IMG/VR virus record: IMGVR_UViG_3300001782_000005
Location: 124,001-188,000 of that record
Reading direction: 5' to 3' (one strand)
Origin: a virus
DNA length: 64,000 bases
The position numbers were made by a program, and so were the translations under genes. A model generated the notes under the pieces. The model searched no databases. It saw only the letters and a program-made list of their open reading frames with translations, and was not told where the DNA came from. Below are positions 6,767 to 14,576 of the stretch, piece after piece (the stretch's first letter is position 1; every line of letters begins with the position of its first letter).

Positions 6767-7171
6767 CTAAGGTTTTATCACACCATCAGGTGGAGCAACT
6801 CCCCACCTAATATAATGAACTAATGAGCGACAATTTGTTGTTACCTTCTCAAATGCTTGACCACCCCCATAACAATTGACAGAAAACTCAAAGTTTCCCC
6901 TTTTCTCCTCTTTCTTAACGACATAACCAACTGTAACAGAATTTTCAGGCGGTCGGTACGTCTGAATAGTGTCTTCAGTGATCACCTGGATACTAGTAGA
7001 ACTATAATTAGTTATCCAGTTTATGCCTCTATTCCAGGCAGCATCTGCTTTCCTCTTTGGAATTTCAAATACAAAAGGCTCTTGTGCAATAGTATCAATA
7101 TAATTCTGCCTCTCAGGACTCATCACACACCCAACTAGAAATATGATCATAATTGAAAGAATCTTCTTCAT
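6767..7171 (-). CDS. Putative lipoprotein (134 aa)
   Basis: ATG at 7171 after AAAGGAGGATAAAATTACT. The short signal MKKILSIMIIFLVGC ends in a lipobox, FLVGC, giving a lipid anchor at about Cys15. The mature part has two further Cys (NCYGG and NCRS) that could form a disulfide. It is followed 11 bases later by the coiled-coil gene. One of three lipoproteins within 3 kb; no family recognised. Confidence 0.65.
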   Translation of the reverse strand: MKKILSIMIIFLVGCVMSPERQNYIDTIAQEPFVFEIPKRKADAAWNRGINWITNYSSTSIQVITEDTIQTYRPPENSVTVGYVVKKEEKRGNFEFSVNCYGGGQAFEKVTTNCRSLVHYIRWGVAPPDGVIKP

Positions 7172-7210
7172 AGTAATTTTATCCTCCTTTCAAATTAACT
7201 TTTTCTACAG

Positions 7211-7423
7211 TCACCTCCTAAAAATTAATATTAAAGATATAGTAATTGAGAGTATACAAAACCACATACTTCCAGCGAAGAAATATAAAAGATCAGTACC
7301 ATTCTCAGCCAGATCACTCCACGTCCAATCTTTTACAGGATGATCTTCAGGTAATATAGGTTTTGACGCTCTTGCAATTAACCATGGAAATAAGATAAAT
7401 ATCTTCTTCAACCATAATTCCAT
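7211..7423 (-). CDS. Small membrane protein (70 aa)
   Basis: The ATG at 7423 is nine bases after AAGGAT and overlaps no other gene start; the frame upstream of it is inside the previous gene. Two hydrophobic segments (about residues 5-18, KKIFILFPWLIA, and about 46-68, YFFAGSMWFCILSITISLIL) flank a polar loop with WTWSDL. The size and two-helix plan are holin-like, but no lysis cassette is next to it. Confidence 0.5.
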   Translation of the reverse strand: MELWLKKIFILFPWLIARASKPILPEDHPVKDWTWSDLAENGTDLLYFFAGSMWFCILSITISLILIFRR

Positions 7424-7427
7424 GAGT

Positions 7428-7634
7428 CTATCCTTGCTCAAGATCTTCTGTTCCAATAGGTTCAAGTCTTCCAACTCCTGCTTGAGAGACCCTTTTACAA
7501 TCAAAACAAATGAAGAAAATCGGGAAAGTTCCAGAAGGATTAGCATATTTCTCTATCAGCAAATACACATATTTATCACATTCATAACACCTTGAAGAAT
7601 CTGATTTTTGGAGTACATATTCTGGCGGTCTCAC
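7428..7634 (-). CDS. CxxC zinc-ribbon miniprotein (68 aa)
   Basis: GTG at 7634 with AAAGGAG upstream, overlapping the previous gene by 4 bases. CYEC (about residues 16-19) and CFDC (about 43-46) make a four-Cys zinc ribbon around an aromatic core (YVYLLIEKYANP). It is one of many such miniproteins in this window. No function assigned. Confidence 0.55.
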   Translation of the reverse strand: MRPPEYVLQKSDSSRCYECDKYVYLLIEKYANPSGTFPIFFICFDCKRVSQAGVGRLEPIGTEDLEQG

Positions 7635-8059
7635 GGTATATCTCCTTTTAAATTAATTACATCTCCTTTCAAGTTGATACCAATACTAGCAAGATCTCTT
7701 TTAAGAAGTCCAAACACTTGAGGTATATTTTTAACAATCGCATAAAGTGACATATAAATATGCTCAGGTTGCATACGAGAAGCTATTGCGTATTGTTTTT
7801 CATGCTCACAGATAAGTAAGGTATTTAAACCATATTCCTCATATAAAAAATCACAGGTTCCTGTAATCATTGGATTATACTTCTCAACAAAATCTTCAGT
7901 GCCAGCTCCTATCTTCTTAACAATCACATAGTGATCTTTTAACTCAGCGGCCAAATCTCTAGCTGCTTCAATTTCTTCACGAACTGACTCAACATATGGA
8001 TTCTCAGCTAATTCCATAAGCATATTAACCAGTTCATAAAATTTATTCATATATTCCAC
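7631..8059 (-). CDS. Hypothetical helical protein (142 aa)
   Basis: GTG at 8059 follows GGAGGTAACTT. The product is largely helical and soluble, with an acidic N-terminal half (ELVNMLMELAENPYVESVRE) and a repeated phrase, INLKGDVINLKGDIP, at the C-terminus. The 3' arm of the long stem at 8078-8203 ends 18 bases before the start, so translation might be affected by that structure. No family recognised. Confidence 0.5.
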   Translation of the reverse strand: MEYMNKFYELVNMLMELAENPYVESVREEIEAARDLAAELKDHYVIVKKIGAGTEDFVEKYNPMITGTCDFLYEEYGLNTLLICEHEKQYAIASRMQPEHIYMSLYAIVKNIPQVFGLLKRDLASIGINLKGDVINLKGDIP

Positions 8060-8077
8060 AAGTTACCTCCATAAGAA

Positions 8078-8203
8078 ATCGCTCGGGATCGTGGTCTCCA
8101 ATACCACAGTTACCACTACTCGTTGTTTCTTGGGATAATTTAGTGTTCTGAAGCGGCCACCCTCCCTTCTCCAGAATTTTAGGATTATTCGATCCCGAGC
8201 GAT
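8078..8203 (-). ncRNA. Long nested stem structure in the intergenic leader
   Basis: A perfect 14-bp stem, ATCGCTCGGGATCG (8078-8091) with CGATCCCGAGCGAT (8190-8203), encloses 98 bases that hold at least one further hairpin (GTGGT 8091-8095 with ACCAC 8103-8107). It fills the gap between two minus-strand genes and ends next to the ribosome site of the downstream one. Only TTTCTT follows on the minus strand, so it is a weak terminator. A structured leader or small RNA is possible. Confidence 0.5.
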
Positions 8204-8208
8204 ATTTG

Positions 8209-8535
8209 TTAAAGATACCTCTTTGTCGGAACTCTGAGGGTCTTTATCGTTGAAGGTTTCTTCAAAATACCAACATCGCCCATCTGATATTCAACCCACT
8301 TCTCCTCACCACACGGACGCCAATACTTATACTCAGTAATGCTATGGGTGACAGTTTTTCCATCTGCCTGAGTAACTTTACTCTCTTTTACCTCCATCTT
8401 AAATTCAATACAAGTCCCATCGTCAATCTGAACGCTCAGCACATTTCCTTGACCCTTAATTACAACATCTTGAGCAAATGATACTCCAGAGATTATAAAA
8501 AAGAGTAAGAATAAAAACAGTAACATCCTCCGCAA
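8209..8535 (-). CDS. Exported small protein (108 aa)
   Basis: GGAGG is eight bases before a TTG at 8535, the likely start (M-RRMLLFLFLLFFIISGVSF). The signal peptide probably ends at SFA-QD. The mature 80-residue domain is beta-rich with two Cys (GTCIEF and PCGEEK) that could form a disulfide. No family recognised. It belongs to the cluster of periplasm-directed proteins at 2-8.5 kb. Confidence 0.55.
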   Translation of the reverse strand: MRRMLLFLFLLFFIISGVSFAQDVVIKGQGNVLSVQIDDGTCIEFKMEVKESKVTQADGKTVTHSITEYKYWRPCGEEKWVEYQMGDVGILKKPSTIKTLRVPTKRYL

Positions 8536-8598
8536 GTTAATCACCTCCTTTCATCATAACGTACCTTGCTCATAACTAGGCTCTATCAGGTAATATAT

Positions 8599-9045
8599 TT
8601 AGGTGAGAGTGGAAGTAGTTCTGTCCCACTTCAAAGGTTGGATAAGATTAATAGCAGTTGTAATTCTGAGTTCCTCAACCCAGATGTAACAATCATCCAT
8701 ATCTCCCTCGAAACCAAATCTACTTATAATTTCATTTATCACCGCTTTACTAGGTAAAGATTTTGAATCTCCGAGAGATATGGAGATATGTCTACACAGA
8801 CCAATTGCCTGATCCTCTATTGAATAGACAACTCGAAATCCTCTTGGAATACTACAAACGTAGCGTCTGTCATCTCCAATTGGTCTTATATTCTCTGCTT
8901 CCATTGCTTCCAATGTAGCATGAGAAATAATATTTTCTTCAGCAAATTTAATAATTCTTGCTATATTTTTCTCGACTGTTTTATCAATGTATATTCTTCT
9001 CCCACTAGCTCCGTGCCTTTTTCTTATATTCGTTAATGTTGCCAT
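8599..9045 (-). CDS. Conserved hypothetical protein (148 aa)
   Basis: The start chosen is the ATG at 9045 (MATLTNIRKRHGASGRR), which overlaps the upstream gene by 41 bases; the ribosome site there is weak (ACGGAAA). The protein is soluble alpha/beta with a central segment, RRYVCSIPRGFRVVYSIEDQ, and a C-terminal helical part. The style suggests a conserved phage protein. No domain or catalytic motif identified. Confidence 0.5.
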   Translation of the reverse strand: MATLTNIRKRHGASGRRIYIDKTVEKNIARIIKFAEENIISHATLEAMEAENIRPIGDDRRYVCSIPRGFRVVYSIEDQAIGLCRHISISLGDSKSLPSKAVINEIISRFGFEGDMDDCYIWVEELRITTAINLIQPLKWDRTTSTLT

Positions 9046-9259
9046 TATATTTCCGTCCCGGTTCAATTGGTTTCGGTATAATATAATCATATGGGTGAGG
9101 TTTTCTAGCTCTCTTCTCCAAAAATTGTTTACGAGTCTCGTCTAATTCGCTATCATTTCTTCCCAACCGTTTACAGTAGAGATACCCGACAACAATAGAA
9201 GAAATAAGAGCAAATGCTAAAAGAGCAAGAAAACTCATTGCAATATCAAAAATACCCAT
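9005..9259 (-). CDS. Single-pass membrane protein (84 aa)
   Basis: ATG at 9259, AGGAGA upstream. One membrane helix near the N-terminus (about residues 5-28, AMSFLALLAFALISSIVVGY), then a basic cytoplasmic-type tail with a Pro-rich stretch (YDYIIPKPIEPGRKY). The orientation and tail recall small inner-membrane subunits such as i-spanins, but there is no partner nearby. Function unknown. Confidence 0.55.
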   Translation of the reverse strand: MGIFDIAMSFLALLAFALISSIVVGYLYCKRLGRNDSELDETRKQFLEKRARKPHPYDYIIPKPIEPGRKYNGNINEYKKKARS

Positions 9260-9268
9260 AATCTCTCC

Positions 9269-10711
9269 TTAAAAATCAGAATTCATCAGTTGTTGCATTT
9301 CATTAAATTCATCACCTAATTTATTGGCAAAATATAGAGTATAGAATCTTATCATATCCTCTTCAATCTTTGAAAGAGGAATACCAACAAGTTTCTGACC
9401 ATCAAAAATATTACAAAAACTAACTCTTGATATTCTACCAACAAAATAACTCAAGACTTTATGTGGGTATAACTTTGTTCGAAAACCAAGAAAGTTATCT
9501 GTATCATTCTGTATATTTATATAATTGTGAATCCCTTTCAATTTATATGTTGTGGTAATCGAAGGTTGTTCAAGCGGATAATAATCAAGTAGGGAAAACA
9601 AATTCCCATACTGACTCTTAAATGTCCTCTTTAACAAACCATGTAAATATACAGAAAGAACAGCAGCATGATCAGGTGAAATAGTCTTGAAATGAATATA
9701 GGGTATATTTGTTAACCTTGATAAAACAGGAAAGACAAGACATTCACATAAAGGAGATACGTGTTTTATCTGACCGGCCCTAGTTTGAAATTCTACTATC
9801 GAAGTGTCAGAATTTTTCTTATCATCGAAAGTAGACACAGTTAGTCTCTCTATCATGTCATATATCTGCTTAAATGCAACGCCTTTTAATCTTCCCAACG
9901 TATCATTATAAGAATATGTCTTGAGATTATTAACGCTCTGTGAGTGAATATCCTCAGTTGCAACAGAATCATCATATATAATTGACCCTTTATAAACTGA
10001 TCTCAAAAACCACTTCACAGACTCATCAACAACCCCGACAAAATAAGTAATTGGATTTCTACCATCACAGAGAACAAGAATTGAGTTCATAATAAAATTA
10101 AATATCTCAATCACATGGACATCAATTCCCTTTCCCTGTATCATCTTTATATAATCCCACATATACCGATCTGTAAGATTATATCGAAAAGTTTTTGTTT
10201 TAATCACGTTGAAAATTTTGAAAACTATCTCAGTTTCCAAAATATCATCCGCTAACTGATTATAAATCTTCTTATGCAAACGATCACTCAATCTCATGTT
10301 CTCACTATTCGAAATTAATGCATATAATTTCAAATAGCTAGATAATTGAACTATTCTTTCAATTTCATCTGCGGTAAATAAAATAGAGGTTTTCTTTGCC
10401 TTGGATTCATCAACGAATTGATTAAAATCCATATTCTCCAACTGCATGGTCATATCAACATATTTCTTAATCATTGGAATATTTTCGGATAAACTAACAA
10501 ATCTCTTCTCAGGGTCATCCACATATTTGGAAAGAAAATCATAGAACCAATCATCAAATTCTTGACCACAGAGTTCTGAAACTCTCTTAATAAAACTCGT
10601 AACTATATCAAATTTATTTGTTATAGAAGATGCTGTTAACTCGAGAAAGAACTCACGGTCTCCCACAGTCACAACCCAACTTTTTGAATCCTCTTGTCTG
10701 AAGTCTATCAA
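9269..10711 (-). CDS. Large hypothetical protein (480 aa), possibly virion
   Basis: TTG at 10711 after GGAGG; the start overlaps the stop of the upstream repeat protein by 4 bases. The protein begins M-IDFRQEDSKSWVVTVGDRE and is largely helical, with no membrane segments and no catalytic motif that I recognise. Its length and its place between the repeat proteins and the accessory region leave open a baseplate, head or regulatory role. I assign no function. Confidence 0.5.
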   Translation of the reverse strand: MIDFRQEDSKSWVVTVGDREFFLELTASSITNKFDIVTSFIKRVSELCGQEFDDWFYDFLSKYVDDPEKRFVSLSENIPMIKKYVDMTMQLENMDFNQFVDESKAKKTSILFTADEIERIVQLSSYLKLYALISNSENMRLSDRLHKKIYNQLADDILETEIVFKIFNVIKTKTFRYNLTDRYMWDYIKMIQGKGIDVHVIEIFNFIMNSILVLCDGRNPITYFVGVVDESVKWFLRSVYKGSIIYDDSVATEDIHSQSVNNLKTYSYNDTLGRLKGVAFKQIYDMIERLTVSTFDDKKNSDTSIVEFQTRAGQIKHVSPLCECLVFPVLSRLTNIPYIHFKTISPDHAAVLSVYLHGLLKRTFKSQYGNLFSLLDYYPLEQPSITTTYKLKGIHNYINIQNDTDNFLGFRTKLYPHKVLSYFVGRISRVSFCNIFDGQKLVGIPLSKIEEDMIRFYTLYFANKLGDEFNEMQQLMNSDF

Positions 10712-11301
10712 CTTTTTTTCCTCCCCCTAATCTTCGAGATTATATCCCTTATCCTCTTGAGTTTCGTCTTATCCCCTTCATTAATTTCAATAAATTCTGG
10801 AAGCGCAGATTCATCTAAAATGAGAGCTTCAATTTCATCTACTTCTTTCTGCTCTTCTGCCTTTCTTCGATCATCTACACTTCTATAAATTTTTATACTA
10901 CTCTCCAGTTTGTCTTTCTTATACTGAAAATAAAGTTGAACATCGACAGGATCAGTAAGTCGCCCCATAACTTCATTATCATCTCGAATTTGTGTACAAT
11001 AGTTTAATACCCACTCCGATTCCACAATTTTCTCTCTCATATCAGGTTCATCTCTAACATGCTGACAATACATATATGCCCATTTTGAAGTTGTAATCAT
11101 CTCTTTTAACTCAGGGTCAATCTCTTTATTATCATCGAATTTATCATCTCTAAGTTTAAGGCATTGATAATATGCCCACTGAGAAACTGCATCTTCAGTA
11201 ATCCACATTTTTGTCTCAGTAAGCATAGGGTTAACATCATCTTCTAATAATCCGTATTTCATCATATTCTTACGTTCTTTCACTTCATGATCATCAGACA
11301 T
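10708..11301 (-). CDS. WAxxYC repeat protein (197 aa)
   Basis: The ATG at 11301 follows GGAGAGAGAA; the frame upstream to 11313 starts with TTG inside that site. Residues about 30-130 carry three to four degenerate repeats of about 31 residues with a core WA/V-x2-YC-x2-hRD-x(3-5)-E, for example WAYYQCLKLRDD, WAYMYCQHVRDE and WVLNYCTQIRDD. The C-terminal third is charged and basic (KLKRIRDIISKIRGRKK). It is a paralogue of the next gene upstream. Such helical repeats usually bind proteins; the partner is unknown. Confidence 0.6.
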   Translation of the reverse strand: MSDDHEVKERKNMMKYGLLEDDVNPMLTETKMWITEDAVSQWAYYQCLKLRDDKFDDNKEIDPELKEMITTSKWAYMYCQHVRDEPDMREKIVESEWVLNYCTQIRDDNEVMGRLTDPVDVQLYFQYKKDKLESSIKIYRSVDDRRKAEEQKEVDEIEALILDESALPEFIEINEGDKTKLKRIRDIISKIRGRKKS

Positions 11302-11710
11302 TTCTCTCTCCAATTATTCGACCCATCACTCCTCTTCTAATTAAGAGTTCAGGATATTTACCTGCATATTCTTCAGCCTTTTTCGTATCTTTCTCAACAA
11401 AACGATAATAATAATACTTCCAAGGTCTTTCAGTAATTCTCTCTTTCATATCTTCGTCATTGGAGACATCTTCACAATAGAACGCTGCAAACTCTGATTC
11501 TGTAATTAAATCTCTAATTTCTGACCGATTCTCAATATATTTACAATAAATAAAAGCATATTTAGATCCTTTAATCATCGACCAAACTTCTGGATCATCC
11601 TCTACGTTATAACAATAATCAAATGCCCATTTATCAATCTGCTCCTGCTCGATCCACACTCCAATTGCTTCTCCTTTCATAAGATAATAAAAAAAACGAA
11701 CAAACCACAT
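11294..11710 (-). CDS. WAxxYC repeat protein, paralogue (138 aa)
   Basis: First gene after promoter copy 2 (17 bases upstream of the ATG at 11710). The true start could instead be the internal ATG at codon 11 or the GTG at codon 18, since ribosome sites are weak for all three. It has repeats of about 31 residues: WAFDYCYNVEDD, YAFIYCKYIENR, FAAFYCEDVSND and WKYYYYRFVEKD. Same architecture as the downstream gene, so the pair arose by duplication. Related repeat proteins of unknown role are common in phages. Confidence 0.6.
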   Translation of the reverse strand: MWFVRFFYYLMKGEAIGVWIEQEQIDKWAFDYCYNVEDDPEVWSMIKGSKYAFIYCKYIENRSEIRDLITESEFAAFYCEDVSNDEDMKERITERPWKYYYYRFVEKDTKKAEEYAGKYPELLIRRGVMGRIIGERNV

Positions 11711-11726
11711 ATACCTTAATCTATTA

Positions 11727-11740
11727 ATTAATATATATAG
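11727..11740 (-). promoter_or_regulatory. Phage promoter element, copy 2
   Basis: Exact ATTAATATATATAG (CTATATATATTAAT on the minus strand), 17 bases upstream of the ATG of the 11294-11710 gene. The only AGG-like sequence in the leader is AAGG. It would drive the two repeat proteins and the genes to their left. Confidence 0.6.
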
Positions 11741-11778
11741 AAAAAGTGTTCAAACTGGAAGGTAATTTGATTGGAAGG

Positions 11779-12309
11779 TTATTTATTTACAGCCTTATCT
11801 ATTCTATTTGCTAAAGTATCCCACCACTTTAACCATTCATTATGTTTAGCACATTTATAATATAGTGGGGCAGCACAGATAATTCTTGGTCTCTTCTGCA
11901 TTCCAATATCCCATCCGGCTCTGGTGTTTTTATCCATATTTAATTTTCTTATAACATCCTCTACTTTATTCTTACTTTCAATATTAGAGGTTAAGCGAAA
12001 ACCAACATAAGTTGGCCAATCCAATTTCATCTCTCCAGGAGGACCATGACCTTCACAACTAGACCTAATCTCCACATTGTCTATTCGATTAATGTCACTC
12101 AACCATTTATCTTTTAAATGCTTATCAATATAATAACCTTTATAAAGTCTCTCCTCTGCATCAGGTGCTCGACCAGATCTCCAACCAGGATACTTCTTAC
12201 CATGCACAAGTTCCCAAGCAAATGTAGGAGCAGGTTTTTTACCAGGCCGAGGGCCCCTAACGTAATGCTGATCCTGAAGATAACTTAAATAACGATCAAT
12301 TATTAACAT
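11779..12309 (-). CDS. Hypothetical protein with N-terminal YLxxLQ motif (176 aa)
   Basis: ATG at 12309 after CCCAGGTG. The N-terminus (MLIIDRYLSYLQDQHYV) matches a short helical motif shared with several other virion-region proteins here. The rest is basic and aromatic, with a conserved-looking core SSCEGHGPPGEMKLDWPTYV and a C-terminal YYKCAKHNEWLKWWD. The SCEGHG patch with a later Cys-x2-His could bind metal. Function unknown; a virion or prohead-targeted protein is possible. Confidence 0.5.
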   Translation of the reverse strand: MLIIDRYLSYLQDQHYVRGPRPGKKPAPTFAWELVHGKKYPGWRSGRAPDAEERLYKGYYIDKHLKDKWLSDINRIDNVEIRSSCEGHGPPGEMKLDWPTYVGFRLTSNIESKNKVEDVIRKLNMDKNTRAGWDIGMQKRPRIICAAPLYYKCAKHNEWLKWWDTLANRIDKAVNK

Positions 12310-12313
12310 CTTT

Positions 12314-12526
12314 TCACCTGGGATTTAGAACCACAGAGTTCCATGAACTAAAAGGTTGGGTCACTTTAACAGATGTAATACCGGCAGGTTGCTGTAAAAT
12401 CAAGAGACTACCTGAACCCTCTTCTTTCATCCCAAGTACATTTTCCATAAATACCAGAACTTCTTCTCCAGCAGAACCCAAAGTTACATGATCTTCTGCT
12501 AAGACAATCCTCAAATAAAGTGACAT
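12314..12526 (-). CDS. Small hypothetical protein (70 aa)
   Basis: ATG at 12526 after AAGGAG. Compact, beta-rich and Gly/Val-rich (DHVTLGSAGEEVLVFMENVL), with no cysteine. It lies between the amidase and the 176-residue protein in the tail-gene block, which suggests a minor virion protein. No family recognised. Confidence 0.5.
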   Translation of the reverse strand: MSLYLRIVLAEDHVTLGSAGEEVLVFMENVLGMKEEGSGSLLILQQPAGITSVKVTQPFSSWNSVVLNPR

Positions 12527-12538
12527 TTTGAATACTCC

Positions 12539-13057
12539 TTATATTAATACAAATCTACGTACCATCGCAATGACAACGTTCTTATCCACAAAATCTCCTG
12601 GACAAGTTTTATCCTTAATATTTGAAACCTCATGATGGAACTTAACTCTGTTTACATTCAATTTGAACATCTTAAGCAATGGATTTAAAAGTCTAAAAGC
12701 AAGAACTTCATATAACCTTTTCTCCGGAATTTTGAAATCATATGAACCAAGTAGAGCAACATGAATAGCCGACTTATTCATATTCACATCAATATCATCA
12801 TATTCGCAAAGAGTCACAAATGGCCGACAGGTTATGGGAACATAATCTTCTTTTATCTTATCAATAACAAAATGATAATTCACATCTCCGTGTTTCTGCT
12901 CCAGAACCTGATTATATATGGATTTCATTTGATACTTTGAATTATCAATCTTTGCATCGGTTGCCCCCGGATACTCATCAATAGTGTGGTGTAGGATAAT
13001 CCACTTAACCTTAGTACGCCTCATTTTAAGTATAGATGGTTTAAGTGGTATTCTCAT
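12539..13057 (-). CDS. N-acetylmuramoyl-L-alanine amidase (amidase_2/PGRP type)
   Basis: Cleaves the lactyl-amide bond between MurNAc and L-alanine in peptidoglycan. The 172 residues cover one domain. The zinc ligands are visible: His in WIILHHT (about 23-24), His in VKFHHEVSN (about 141-142) and Cys in KTCPGDF (about 152). The family's NYHFVID strand and the AIHVALLGSY strand are also present. Its start overlaps the spike gene stop as TAATG. The pairing suggests a tail-associated lysin acting when DNA is delivered, doing the job of the lysozyme domain inside T4 gp5; a role in final lysis is the alternative. Confidence 0.85.
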   Translation of the reverse strand: MRIPLKPSILKMRRTKVKWIILHHTIDEYPGATDAKIDNSKYQMKSIYNQVLEQKHGDVNYHFVIDKIKEDYVPITCRPFVTLCEYDDIDVNMNKSAIHVALLGSYDFKIPEKRLYEVLAFRLLNPLLKMFKLNVNRVKFHHEVSNIKDKTCPGDFVDKNVVIAMVRRFVLI

Positions 13058-14070
13058 TATGTATCTCTTTCTCCTTCTGGAGTTGCCTCAGTAGCATCCT
13101 CTGCTGTACCAGCTGCACCTGCTGGACCTGCCTGTCCAGATTGATCATATATTGTTGCTGCATCCGAATTAATATTGCCTGTAGCTAAATCATTAATATC
13201 TTGAAATGATTGCCTGTTTAAATTTCCACTGGCCCTAATATTAAAATCATCTACTGATTCTTGGTTAATATTTGCATCTGACAATAAATTCATATCTCCA
13301 GCAGACTCTTGATTAAGTTTAGCTCCACTCTTCACATTCATATCTTCACCAGACTGTTTATTAAATTTCTTTCCTGCTTTAATATGAATATCTTCAGCAG
13401 CAGTCAAATAGAAAGATTTATCAGTTTTTATTTCAATATCCTGAGCAAAATATGCTTGTAACTTCTGCTCATCTATATCAATGTGAAAGAAATCCCCTTT
13501 ATAAGTCCTTATAAGGACTTTCTCCTTACCAATCCTCTCATCAAAGAGAATAGTCGTCTGGTTGCCATCAATTTGGTAGACCGAAGCGACGTCCCCAGAA
13601 GGGGGCGTTGTAATCTGACGCTTCTTTCCAGTAATCTCAATCCTAGCATCGAACGGATCGTCCGAAATAACGACACATCTTCCTTCATGTGATTTGAAGA
13701 TGACCCACTTGTGCTCATATTCAGATCCTTCTTGAGATTCAGCTTGACATTCGGCCAAAACTTTTGCACTTTCGATATCTAGAGCAGCAAAGTAATACGG
13801 TCTATTTATATTTCCAGCCTCAAAAAATACCCAAACCCATGATCCTTTTCTGGGTATATAAGAAGTACCCATATAATTTTGTGAAGGATCATCTCTTTCA
13901 TTTCTACCGCCAACCGGATTATTTGCAGGGCGTGCCCATAACCCAGTATCTTCCTCAATTAAAGGCATTAAATCAGGAATCCAAACGAGAACTCTCCCAA
14001 ACTTCCCAGCATCTTTATTATCTACGACTTTCGCTCTATACATGCCGAGCATTGGGGTCTCTACTTCCAA
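13057..14070 (-). CDS. Tail spike, gp5/VgrG-like
   Basis: Baseplate central spike that punctures the outer membrane. TTG start at 14070 after AAGGAG. Residues about 5-100 form the gp5-type OB fold (YRAKVVDNKDAGKFGRVLVW then IPDLMPL), and about 95-180 continue the beta domain. Residues about 205-310 are regular short repeats (DMNVKSGAKLNQESAGDMNL and similar), the signature of the triple-stranded beta-helix needle. The tail ends in Gly/Ala-rich, collagen-like GPAGAAGTA. There is no internal lysozyme domain; the amidase next door probably replaces it. The PAAR tip is encoded 37 kb away. Confidence 0.85.
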   Translation of the reverse strand: MEVETPMLGMYRAKVVDNKDAGKFGRVLVWIPDLMPLIEEDTGLWARPANNPVGGRNERDDPSQNYMGTSYIPRKGSWVWVFFEAGNINRPYYFAALDIESAKVLAECQAESQEGSEYEHKWVIFKSHEGRCVVISDDPFDARIEITGKKRQITTPPSGDVASVYQIDGNQTTILFDERIGKEKVLIRTYKGDFFHIDIDEQKLQAYFAQDIEIKTDKSFYLTAAEDIHIKAGKKFNKQSGEDMNVKSGAKLNQESAGDMNLLSDANINQESVDDFNIRASGNLNRQSFQDINDLATGNINSDAATIYDQSGQAGPAGAAGTAEDATEATPEGERDT

Positions 14071-14080
14071 TTTTATCTCC

Positions 14081-14575
14081 TTACTTTAACCTAGTTAAAT
14101 AGACCTCTTCTCCTCTTCTAGAAAACCCACCTTGTATTCTCCACCCACTCTTTCCCAAACCGGGAACCACATCAGTTACAAATTTAAAATCAGCTGAATC
14201 TAAAAAGGGTCTTCCAAGAGGACTCGAGGGTGTTGCTTTTATATGTCCCTCAGCTTTAAATTTTCCAAACTTTAATAGCTTATATGTTGGATGTCTAGAG
14301 TGCTTCTTCACCCAGTCATCATATGACTTGGCATTTGGATGTATTATTCCCACATCTAATTTTTGTCTCTTTTTTACTTCTCCTGCACTTGAGGGTTTCT
14401 GTTTCTCACGAGTCTCGATTTCAAAAGGACCTCCTTCAAATAGACCAGTATCTAAATCAAATATAAAACCAAAATTATTTAATGGCCGATCATGCTCAAA
14501 ATATATAATTCGGCCGCTCGCTCTACCAGCGAAATCTTCTCTCAGAGTAGTCAGATAGCTACCCAATAACTTCAT
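14081..14575 (-). CDS. Hypothetical virion-region protein (164 aa)
   Basis: ATG at 14575 after AAGGAG. Begins MKLLGSYLTTLREDFAGRAS, a variant of the YLxxLQ N-terminal motif. The body is basic, and its C-terminus is rich in Gly and Phe (PGLGKSGWRIQGGFSRRGEE). It directly precedes the spike gene, so it is probably a baseplate or tail protein. No domain assigned. Confidence 0.5.
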   Translation of the reverse strand: MKLLGSYLTTLREDFAGRASGRIIYFEHDRPLNNFGFIFDLDTGLFEGGPFEIETREKQKPSSAGEVKKRQKLDVGIIHPNAKSYDDWVKKHSRHPTYKLLKFGKFKAEGHIKATPSSPLGRPFLDSADFKFVTDVVPGLGKSGWRIQGGFSRRGEEVYLTRLK

Positions 14576-14576
14576 C

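Noticed and set aside
7211-7423. Holin and lysis cassette calls for small membrane proteins
   Set aside because: Several two-helix proteins fit in size, but none is next to an endolysin or spanin pair; the only amidase is beside the tail spike.
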